A DNA stretch of 64,000 bases from Glandiceps talaboti (taxonomy: Eukaryota; Hemichordata; Enteropneusta; Spengelidae), in contig NC_135554.1 of the NCBI RefSeq assembly GCF_964340395.1, positions 25,073,092-25,137,091 on the forward strand, in the 5' to 3' direction. The translations under genes were made by a program, and so were the position numbers. Shown here piece after piece: positions 1 through 12,000 of the stretch. The notes below the pieces were generated by a model. The model was not told the origin of the DNA. It made no database searches and saw only the letters and a program-made list of their open reading frames with translations. Numbering within the stretch: the stretch's first letter is position 1; every line of letters begins with the position of its first letter.

Positions 1-2
1 TA

Positions 3-101
3 AAAACAATGTAACATTATTGTTTACAATATAGTATTTGATTAGTATTTATCATCACATTTCCCATGATGCAACATTCAACATGGCGGGTTTGCAAGTT
101 T
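3..101 (+). repeat. Dispersed repeat copy, cut by the window edge
   Basis: About 100 bases align at roughly 90 percent identity with the reverse complement of 13741-13838. The shared part includes CCCATGATGCAACATTCAAC and a self-complementary stretch around CAATATTGTTTAC. The left boundary is outside the window. Probably a fragment of a short non-autonomous element. Confidence 0.75.
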
Positions 102-1279
102 CGTCATCAATACGTCATCAGTTTGTTACAAGTTACTACCAGGTTTGAGTCGACAGTAAATAAATTACGTATGGTTCACTGAGTATTAAGCAGAATATAC
201 TATCAGTACGTCCCAAAAATAAAAAAATAAACTCGGCACAAGTCCACTAATTTCATTCCAACCACAGATTCCAAACTTTCCAAAATGATGTATCTGTAGA
301 GAATTGGACAAATCTACTTTCTAAAATACTCATAGAAAAACTATATGATCATCATATTATAAGAAATTCACTTATTTCATCTTTTAAAAAAAAAATGTTT
401 TGACACTGCGCGTGTGGATAGCGCGTGCCATGATTGCCTTGACAATTGACCTAATATTATGGGACCATTCTCATGGTATAGCTCGCTAGTCTTGTACATG
501 TTCTGTGCTGCTTTGGCAAATTTCACCTCATCTGCGCGCATGCTATTACGATAAAATGTATAAACCGGGCCGTCTACGTTTTAGATAAGGCCTAAAAAAA
601 GTTGTGCGGTTCCAGTTACCCAAGCCCACCTATTTTTTCAATGCCGACCCTAAACTTTTTTTTTTTTTTTTTTTTTTACATATTCGAATAAAATCACGAA
701 AATTGTGAAGTCTCGCCAGAAATAGTGGATACGGAAACTGACTATCAAAACTGTTCTTCCAATCTGTAATATGGCTGTATATCTGATGAGAAAATAACAC
801 AGAAACCATATGGAAAAGAACAGAAACCATAACTACCTGAACTAGACATGAAACAAATATATAATAATAAAATAAAACAAAAAATCTACCTACCCTTCCT
901 ATTCTAAAATTGGGTGTAATCGGAACCACACATTTTTTTTATTAGGCCTATAATAAGTATTGATGCTTATATAAACTAGTGTAATAGATAACTTCGTTTA
1001 AAGTTTAGGAGATTTCGCTTTTGTCTTTTTCTGAAACAATGCTTAGGTCACACCGGGGTGGAGGTGGGGGTTCAGAGTCACGAAAGTTGTTTGAATTTAT
1101 TTTCTTGCATCTTCATTATCGTCCCTGTCGTTGTAGACAACAATGTAAGCATGAAACATCCCACCTATCTGGTTACACCGCGATCTGTGGTTCAGGGAAC
1201 ATATGATATACCGTATACGAACCAACTCTTGACTGAAAACACGCCCTCTAGTGTCTGTGCTTCATCTAGGGCTTTGTTA

Positions 1280-1292
1280 TGACCTTTGACTC
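1280..1292 (+). promoter_or_regulatory. DR1-type nuclear-receptor half-site pair upstream of ABCD3
   Basis: TGACCT, a one-base spacer, then TGACTC lies about 47 bases before the ABCD3 start codon. This is a direct repeat with one spacer, read on the minus strand as GAGTCA-A-AGGTCA. It is the layout bound by PPAR/RXR and HNF4 in vertebrates, with two mismatches in one half-site. Vertebrate ABCD3 is regarded as a peroxisome-proliferator-responsive gene, so the position is suggestive. The transcription start is unknown, and the site could lie in the 5' UTR. Confidence 0.35.
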
Positions 1293-1338
1293 ATACAGCT
1301 AGGTGATCATTCGATTACATTACCTACCATCGTCAATC

Positions 1339-2095
1339 ATGGCAGTCTTCAGCAAGCTAACGTCAAAAAATTCGGCAATTGCCGTGGTCGGTTTGATCGC
1401 TCTGTATTACCTCAACCAGGCAAGGAAGGGGAAACAAAAACAGAAGAGAGGGTAAGTGTTTAGATACTCCGACGACGTCGCTCTTGAGTGTTATGTCAGC
1501 GATCGTGATATCGTCGGATGATCGGATTCGAACACCGGTATTTGAAGCCGGTCATGTCATGCCGAGATATAGATAACACCCGGGTAATGACTGTGCAATC
1601 GAAGCGGTTCAAAGTTCTTAACGGCACAGTCAACATTAATTTTTAATATTTAATTGAAAAATAAAATGAATCGATATTACTCAGGGTTGTTTTTGAACAT
1701 GACTTGAACATGAACATGCATGAGGTGATATCAATATTACGTAAATAGAGGCGTCAGACGGGTCGGGTACGGGTGAGCTCATTATAATACAGTACCGGTG
1801 AAAATACGATAGTGTGTCGTTACAGTCGGAAATCAACTGATCAACACTGCTAGTTCTCCGGGGCTAGTCGACAGCCACAACGTGGTGATCATGAACTTGG
1901 TCTCGACGTCTCTGTGAGGAGTCGCATTCTGCAAAAGGTGTGAGGTCAGGGTGACAGAGAAAGTGTGTTGACCCTGTAGACCTGACACGGTGTGGCTCGA
2001 GCGCCACTCTAATACATGTGTGTAGAACACTGTTACCGGGTAGTTCAAAGTACGTTTACCAAAGTCTAATACAAAATGTAGGATACTTTATAAAA

Positions 2096-2134
<39 letters not shown>

Positions 2135-5100
2135 CATTCTATATTACACATCTTTAAAAATTGAAACAAAAGTTAATCCATGACAAAGAGCTCAAAACAT
2201 TTTCAGCAAATTAATTATATAAAATTATAATGAGCATCAATTGGTCTTTCTTTGTATAAAGGATTAATTGTTTTTAACATTTATAATTAGATAGATGGAT
2301 ATAATGGACTTTCTGTTTTTTTTTATGCTTTTGAAGTTCATTCATGTGTGCAAATACAACACCCCCCCCCCCACATGAGGTTCTGTATTATTACATTTGT
2401 TTATCCAAAACAGTAAATTTCTGTAAAAGTCATATTGTGCGATCATGCGATTTTGTGTGCAAGGAACAATCAAATATTTCATTGCTCTACATTATGCATA
2501 TGATGACTACATTTGACATCTATGGTGTACCTCTTTTCATCCATGAACATCACCAAATGTAGGGCGCCCTCACGGTATCCAGTCAAAACGTCCCCGGGTC
2601 AAAACGTCCCCGGTTTCCATATGTCAAAACGTCCCCGGGTCAAAACGTCCCCAGGTCAAAACGTCCCCGTCTTTCCATTTTCCTCGACCCAAACTATTTG
2701 TGTGTGAGTGTGTGTGTGTGTGTGTGTTACATTATATCCTTATTTCTTACTATTTCTTACATCACAATACAGTAATGTGACTGCGTACCCACCTCAGGTG
2801 CCCAAAATATGTTTATGCGGCTCCCATGGATCGGCTAACACAAGTGCTAATTAGCAACACAAATGAAGAGGGCGGTAAGGTTTAAAGTCACGCGTGGCGA
2901 TGCTTCAAATACTTGAATGTTGCGATTGATCAATGTATTTAGCACATCATGCAAATATAGTTAATCGTGATGAACGAAAGTAGTATGCACTGGCGAGTCG
3001 GTGAAAAAGTAAATTGCAACTTTCACGGTAATTATTGACACTTTTAGGGAAGGAACGGAAACTGTTACACAGTCAAGTCTCTTGGTTAAATTTTGGTCAT
3101 ACCCGAGGACGTTTTGACCCGGGGACGTTTTGGTCATACCCGGGGACGTTTTGACCCGGGGACGTTTTGACCCGGGGACGTTATGACTGGTAAGCGCCCT
3201 CACACATCAGTCAACCCCTTTCACAGAGGACACCTGTTAAGTGTGGAATGACACGACATATCTTACAATCTACACCAAATGCTGCTCTTCTCCAGTCTTG
3301 TCACTAATTATGAAAAAATTGCATATAACAAAGAAAGATTTGTTATGTTGATATTTCTATTGTCTTCAAGAAGCCCTACAATTCAATCCATTACTCTGTA
3401 AGGAGTCGTTGTTACCCTGATTGTGATTTTCAATACTTTTTTCAATACAATACTTAATTTTACCCTGTACCCCTAGGCTACTGTGCAACTTTTCTGAACC
3501 CCTAGCTTTGTATAAATCTTACATGTACCCGTCGAATAGTGTAAACTCTAATCACAGATACAACCATCATATCGATATTTAGCACATTTAATTTATTACG
3601 TATTTAGTATGTCTTACTAATTTTTTTCTCGTCAATAATTTGTCTGTAGTGCCAGTGCTGCAACTCTTCCCCTTATAATCACAGACAAGGATGGTAAGAA
3701 GTCAGAGAAGGCTGCCCTTGATGGGGTTTTCATCAGGTGAGTACTTTTAAATAAAAAAGTTGGGTATATTTCATCTTTTAAATAAAAACAGTTTTATATA
3801 ATGACTAGAAATTTATTCTTCATTGAAAGTATATGTTTGTAAACAAAATTTTGGCATATGTGACTGCTACTTTGTAAAAATGATACATTGTAATATGAAT
3901 GGTTAATATTATGATGAAGGCAGGTGCAGGCAGGTGATATTCATGAATTTACAAATAGACTTAAACTTTGTACTGCACCTAGACCTAGTGCTAAGTAATA
4001 TGCTACAATGATGTTCACACTTGGAATTTACACCTCAGCTATGTTTCCATAGGTAGTGGTATGTGTGGGTAGTGCATTCATATGATTCACAATGTTATCA
4101 AACTAAAAAAAAAAACACTAAAAAGTTGCACCAAAAACAATAGGATATTTCAAAATACTAAATGGAAATCTTCCACCTAATGCTGGTCTATCTCTTGCTA
4201 CGGCCTCTTTTTTCATTGTTGTCTTTTTTTATTGTGTTTGATAGTCGTATGATGAGGATATTACGAGTTCTTGTCCCAGGTTGGTTCACACCAGAGGTAT
4301 GTTTTTTTCTCTCAGATATTTATAATTGACTTGACGCAAGATGTTGAGACTGAGTCAACAAATATATCACAAATATTGTTATATTTATTCACCCGACAAC
4401 TTAGCCAATGGACTTTAATACATGTCTAATAATCTTTACAGACCGGATATGAATTTGCGGCCCAAAGCTGTACAATGTTGCGGCCCAAAGCTGTACAATG
4501 TTGAGGCCCAAAGCTGTACAATGTTGCGGCCCAAAGCTGTACAATGTTGCGGCCCAAAGCTGTACAATGTTGCGGCCCAAAGCTGTACAATGTTGCAGCC
4601 CAAAGCTGTACAATGTTGCAGCCCAAAGCTGTACAATGTTGCGGCCCAAAGCTGTACAATGTTGCGGCCCAAAGCTGTACAATGTTGCGGCCCAAAGCTG
4701 TACAATGTTGCGGCCCAAAGCTGTACAATGTTGCGGCCCAAAGCTGTACAATGTTGCGGCCCAAAGCTGTATAATGTTGCGGCCCAAAGCTGTACAATGT
4801 TATGAGCCAGTAAACCATACTTCAGAGGTCCACAAAACCCATATCTGACCTGATCTGTAAATGTTTTATCATATATCACATGGAACATTGAAATACATTA
4901 TAAAACAATATTTTGCTTATATGACCTTATTTGGGCAAAGTGTGCTTGGGCGTAATATTGCAAATTATTGCATGAATGTGAGGGTACTGTCCCCAGTGGA
5001 ATTAAAATCGAAGTGATACATATTTGACACTGGGTGTATAGTTAATATCATTTTTAGAAATAATTAATTCTTCTTATTTTTCAGCAATTAGGTTAACTAT

Positions 5101-5644
5101 TTATTTTTGTCAGCATTCCCACGAAAATCATGGGACAGTATTTTGGCAACAATACCAGTTTTATCATAACTCCCACTTTTCTTGTAACAGGTTGTCAAAC
5201 CTTGAAAAAAAACCCAGATTTTATTACCGGTACTGGTTTTCATTGATTTCTGATACTTTTGTATTCTCCTATATATGTATTTATTTTCAGACTGGTTATA
5301 TCATTTTAATAGCGCTTATGTTGATAACACGTACGTATTGTGATGTTTGGATGATTTCCAATGGTACAGCCATCGAAAGTGCCATTATTGGCAGAGATGT
5401 TAATTTATTTAAACACCATCTTTTTAAATTTATCTATGCAATGCCAATGGTAAGTGCCTTTTACTACTTATTATAAGCAAAGATTTGTCATCAAAATTGA
5501 CTTTAAAAAAATACATTCATATTTTTAGTGGTATCATTGTCTATTCATTTGATCATTTGATCATTTTTATTATAATAAGCACACACACACACACACACAT
5601 GCATATATATGTACACACACACATACATATATACATATATATGT

Positions 5645-5691
<47 letters not shown>

Positions 5692-5990
5692 TATATACAT
5701 ATATATATGTATACACACATACATATTATTTATGTAAGTGTCTCACTGGTAAGAACAGTGCTCGTTGCAATATTAGTTATAGTAGAGCATTATAGACTAA
5801 GTCCAGAGAATAAGGATGTTGTAACTCATTACTCGGAGTTTCACATTTCCTCTACGATAATCATTCGCCTGATGATCGCTGAGGAAGCGTGAAACTCCGA
5901 GTAACAACTTATAACATCCTTATTCTTTGGATTTAGTCTATATACATATATATCGGTATGTATACACACTCGCACACACACATATATACG

Positions 5991-6066
<76 letters not shown>

Positions 6067-9000
6067 TACATCAATCACGTGAAAATAATAATAATAATAA
6101 TAATGATAATAATAATGTTTGTTTTTATATAACACTTTCCCATTCTGTGCTCAAAGCGCTTTACAAAAAAAAGATCTTGAGTATGTATGGTTGGATTGAA
6201 CCTTTTGCAAATGAGTGTGTATGTGTGTGTCATCCAAATAATATGGGAAGTTGAAATATCGCCAGTCAATATACCTATAAATAAGATCTCAAGAAAAAAA
6301 CGACAACTCGTAGTTTTGTTGAATTTTGTATCATTATTAGTATTCATAACAAAGCAGTTTACTAAGCATTGACAAGCTTTCTCTAAATTTCTTCATTCTT
6401 AGTATACATATTTATGTGAATAAGTTTTAAAAAATGATATTGTATTTTATGTTTATTTCACAGATCTCTGTTGTAAATAACTTGCTAAAGGTAAGAAGAA
6501 AGGACCAGGTACAGGGAGGGGGGGGGGTACAGGGGGTACAGGGGGAGGGAGTAATGAAAAGGGGTTAAATATCTATTCTATAATATTCATGTAAGGTGTC
6601 TCACTGGAGAGAATAGTATATATATATATAATAAACTCAGTATATGTAAAATGGTAAACAGTACTCAATACATATGTATGTAGAGCTGTGTAAATAACAC
6701 AGTATCAAGTAAGATACACAAGAACTGTTACACAGTATTTCACACTGTTGCAATCATCAGAAGACTAATGGTATAGTTCTAGTCATCTGATGATTTTAAC
6801 AGCGTGAAACACTGTAATGGCTCCTGTGTATCTTATACATTAAAAAGCTGAATGTGAAAATTGGTCAAATTTAATATACTTGATAACTTTACAAGGGTTC
6901 ATTAATTAATGTACTCATATCAGTCCTTTGGGCTTTAGTTCACAGTTTACTTGTTCAGACATGTTTCAATTTATTTCGTTTCATTTTTGTCATAAATGGG
7001 GACAGATTCATTTTTAGTTTGTTTGAAAAAGGATTAGCATGGTGGAAACTTAATGTCCCCCCCCCCCCATTTTTTTCTTTGTAATAAGTGAGTGATGATA
7101 ATGATTGTACTAAAGCTATAGAACATGATATCCTATTAGTTGACAATGTATCTCTTACTAATGAATATTTCATTTGTACGTTTACTATTCAATACATAAG
7201 CTAATAGAATTATGGATTTTATTAATTTTTACAAATCCCCAGCTGGTTGTATATCTTTTATCAAAATTATTATTTTGTTTATTTTGTCACAGTATGGATT
7301 GAATATGTTAAAATTGAAATTCCGTACACGCCTGACAAATCATTTCTATGAGAAGTACTTAAGGTAAGTGATAGCACAGATGTTGGATTGAGAGAGAGAT
7401 CTCTTCGATTAATGTCTATGGCGATGGGAGCAGATTTTGCATTTGTAATCCTTACATAATCTGATAGTACAGAGGTATGGCTGCTTTTATCTTAGTTGCA
7501 TTTCTATATATTTAGGTGACCAAGAAGAGTGATTTTTACTGATTTTGCATCATATGTACATCCTCTCAAAATGCAGAGTTTTAAAAATTGGCAAATCTGG
7601 TTCAGGAGAGAGGGTTGTTTTACACTGGGGGATATTATGGGATATTATGGGAAATGAACCAAATAAAAAAATGGCATGACCAATGTGACCTAGTTTGAAT
7701 ATGAATGCGAGTATAAATGTGAACATAAGAGATGGGAATGAAGTTGGATAATGAATATCATCAAGTCATCACCACAAAGGGAGACGTGGTATTAGAAATT
7801 CAACTCTGCGCCAGTGCATCTTGATGTATATTTTACTTAGTAGCTTTACTCTCTTTTTTTTTTGTCCAAATAATGATGAGGCAATTGTTCCCCTCTAACC
7901 CTCCTTCATCTACTATTTCAGAGGTAATACATACTACAAGATGAGTAATTTAGATAATAGGATATCTAATGCTGATCAGCTGTTAACTCAGGATAGCGAG
8001 AAATTCTGTAATAGTGTGGTTGATCTCTACTCCAATCTTAGTAAAGTAAGTTTGTCTTTTGTTTCTCTACTCCAATCTTAGTAAGACACGTTTGTCTTTG
8101 GATGTCATGCGCCATTCCTAATCAGATAAGTTTTGTGTTTGAGTTCACTGACTATATGGAAACTCACACTTGACCATATTCTTCTACCCATGTAAAAACT
8201 TAATGCAGAGGCAGTTTTCAGAATGGACCATAAGGAAGCCTGAAAACACAGACTTGAAAATGTAAAACAGTAGTCTAATGATTTTTAGAAATAGAATAAT
8301 TACAGACATTTGTGAGTTTGCTCAAAATGATACATACTATCTCAACCATGACTGAATTAGTGTTCATCCTTGTCAGTTCCCTATTTTCTTACAAGATGTT
8401 CACTACTTGTCAATGTGTGATCTTTCATTTTGAATGAATTTGGCAAGAACAACAAGATTGATTTTAGATAACTACTGACTGAAAACATAAGTACCAAACA
8501 TGAGATATTGAATCAAGAATATTTAATTAATGTATTATGTTACACATGCTCTGCATGACTGATGTTGCTATGACAACCATTGTGTTTTTGCTAAGGTTGT
8601 AGAACCCTGGTAACAGAAAAGGAGATGGCAGTGTTTCTACATAGAGTCTATGGTAATTTTGTTTGGGAAACCAGGTAAAATAACATGGGAGCCCTGGTAG
8701 ATTTGACCTACTTACCACCCTCAGCAAAAACACTGTTATAAGCTGTTGACCATGATTTTATCATGTTTTAATAAGAAAACTGAAGATGTTAATTTTGGAT
8801 TATATTTATTGTTACATTGTAGCCTTTACTTGACATTGTTATTTACATACGAGAGTTGACAAACGCTATTGGTGTGCAAGGTCCAGCTACTATGATGGGA
8901 TACCTAGCAGTCTCTGGTCTTATTCTGACAAGGTTGGTGTCAATCTATTTTTAGCTTTTTGTGCAGGTTATGTTAATTATGAAGTAAATTAGTGCCAATT

Positions 9001-12000
9001 CTTGACATTTATCATGTTGTATCTCTGTGTAAGCACAAGTGAACATCACTAGTACTGCTATGGTAATGTGATATATGGTAGGTGTGATTAATTTGTGTTC
9101 AAAAATTGATGCCATGTGTTAAATCACAGGTGTGTGCATGTGTGTGCATGTGCATGTGTGTGCATGTGGATGTGTGTGTGTCTGCGTGTGTGCATGTGTT
9201 TGTGTATGTGTGTGTGTCTGTGTGTGTGTACATGCATGTGTGAGTGTTCATGCATGTGTGTGTGCATGCGTGCGTGTGCATGTGGGTGCATGTGAGTACA
9301 TATTTGTGTGCAATTACAGTTTGTTTATTTCAAAAGTCATTGTAGAAGACACATTAAACATCCTTTGGCCATATCAAGTTTCTAAAACATGGCTAATTTT
9401 ATAATGCCAGCAATACAGGTCATTTATAGTCTATAACTAAGACACACATGTACTATAGTATTGTATTTTAATAAGCTCTATACTCAACCAATGACATGTA
9501 TTACTATGACATAGAATGACTAATTTATAAATCCTATGTTCTTGTAATACAACCAGGAGTTCTACTTCCTTTCAAGTAATGGTTCGCCTGTTCGGGTCAA
9601 CAGGCTTTGCCAAACTGTTGATCTATTTACAGGCTTTGCCACTAAGTGGTGTATAAGTGATGAAGTGATCATTGAGATGATGTAATTAATATCCCCCCTC
9701 CCCCCCTGGCTCTGTTCATGGTGTTTACCCCTTGTCTTCCGATGTGTCTTTTTATTTTTTTGTTTGAATGCTTTCAACTTGGCTTGCATGAAGTATTTTT
9801 TGTACTGCATTTGGTGGAAATATAAGTATCGGAAACAAAAAATGAATAATCCAATTTCATTTCATTTGTTAACAGACTACGTAGACCTATTGGTAAAATG
9901 ACGGTAGCAGAACAAAAATATGAGGGAGAATTCAGATATGTCAATTCCCGTCTGATTACGAACAGTGAAGAAATCGCATTTTATCAAGGTGGGGAAAGGG
10001 AGAAGAGAACGATACGACAGTCGTTTGCCAAGTTGATCAACCATCTGAACGACTTTGTACAATTTCGATTCAACATGGGTTTTGTAGACAACATAGTAGC
10101 AAAATGTAAGTATGTACTAGGATGTGGTCATGCATGTACATTTCTTACTTAGCACTTTTGCACAATGTCATCCAACACTGCAGTTCCTTACATCTCACTT
10201 GAACCTGGGGTCTTTCTGCTAGCTGCATTCTATCAATGCCATGAGGAAAATGCAATCCTTCTTGCCACTAAAACCAAAGGAGTAAACCCATCATACAAAA
10301 TCATGTCCTACCAGGTACCCATTCATACAGCTGTGTAAACCACATTACAATCACATTCTACCAGGTACCCATTTACACAGCTGGGTAAACTTTCACATAA
10401 CAATCACATCCTACCAATTACCCATCTGTACAGCTGTGTTACCGAGGCAATAATTTGCTTCAGAGGTCTCCAGAAACAGCCTTTCCCCCATCAATTGTCT
10501 ATTTTGGATGTCCTGTCAATATCTTAAATAAACCTTTACAATTGTACTTTTGTGATGCTGTCATTGACATCATGTTTATTTCTTATTTACAGACGTAGCA
10601 ACTGTAGTTGGATATCTTGTTGTCAGTCGTCCTTTTCTCAATCTTGGTGACCCAAGGCATCTTAACAGTGGACACAATGAACTTCTAGAGGTATGTTTAG
10701 TTATTTTTTTTAAACGTGATTCATAACAAAATTGAGAACTGTGGAATTAGTCTTTGTATGATCATAATACATTAAAATAGTCATAAATATATAAAAATAT
10801 ATAATATAGTTATTTACAAAGGTTATAACACACAATCAATTCAAAAGTTTTTTAGCATTGAGCTTTCTTGGTCGATGATCCTCATCAGAATGACAAATTC
10901 CATAGTTACAGCTGACCACTTGGCGGCAGTATGATGAACATTTTCAGTCATAGTTGTAAACAGTTATAAATTGGATTCATGTTTCGCAGCAAACTTGAGA
11001 ACTGAGAAAGTGTAGGAAAATTGTAGAGGTGTAATCCTATACATAATACTTTCATTAAAGGGGCAACTCAGTGAGGGGACATTAAAGGGGTAACTTAGCG
11101 AGGGGACATTTTATAAATATGATAAGTACTTGGCTGGTAAAACTACATTCATGATACATGCGACTATTGCGTGGCGATAAGTGCACTAGGAGATGTCTAT
11201 TACTTGTAAGGCTGTTATGTTATAACTATTTATTTCCTTCACGACTGAAAGCTGATGGAAGTAGTCACTACATTACAACATTGGCTGTAATATGATATCT
11301 AATAGTGCCCAAACATAGCCAGGCAATAAGTGTTTTATAACACATCACATTCTCTTGCAATTATTTGACTATCGCTCTGTCACGTTGAGAATATCAGCTT
11401 TATCTGTGTTGTGTCATATGGGTTATTTAGGTATTGATGACTCAGACAGACCCACACACAGATAGTCAGACATCCAATATTGCATAAGGTTCCCATTCTG
11501 TTGCCAAAAGAGATACAAAAGACACACATTTTTTAAGTCAACCATAATTTGTCCAATGTTATCTATACTAATATCTATGGTATAATGATGCCATTTATCA
11601 TATAGATAATTGCCAATTGACATTGACAGTGATCCAGTCTATAACTATACATATTTGCTCTACAGGATTATTACAAATCAGGTCGTATGTTGGTGAGAAT
11701 GGCACAAGCTATTGGAAGAATTGTACTTGCTGGTAGAGAAATGACAAGACTTGCCGGGTACGTCTTTAAATATCATTTTTTTGTCAAGGACAAGATAAAT
11801 GGCAACATTTCATGGTATTTCGGCAGAAAGTTCATGGGACAGATTTTAGTCATAGTCATGAAAGTTTTAATAATGATAATAATGTTAGTTTTTGTGTAGC
11901 GCTTTCTCACTCTGTGCTCAAAGCGCTTTACATTTATTACCCCTGGCTCGGATCTATATTGGCACAACAGCCCCTTATCCTTCCCAAAGTCCCTGGGGAG

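Larger units (their letters stand above)
1..1338. other. Upstream flank of ABCD3, no gene seen
   Basis: AT-rich sequence with no convincing exon. The first 100 bases belong to a dispersed repeat that recurs in inverse orientation in ABCD3 intron 13. A T-run lies near 657-677. The short ORFs at 1021-1282 lack splice context and recognisable similarity. The ABCD3 promoter and 5' UTR must lie in the last few hundred bases, but no TATA box was found. Confidence 0.5.

Noticed and set aside
4455-4802. CRISPR-like array
   Set aside because: The unit is a contiguous tandem repeat without unique spacers, in an animal intron.
4401-4888. Overlapping repetitive ORFs of up to 150 residues on both strands
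   Set aside because: They are frames through a 23-bp minisatellite inside an ABCD3 intron; no single frame is favoured.
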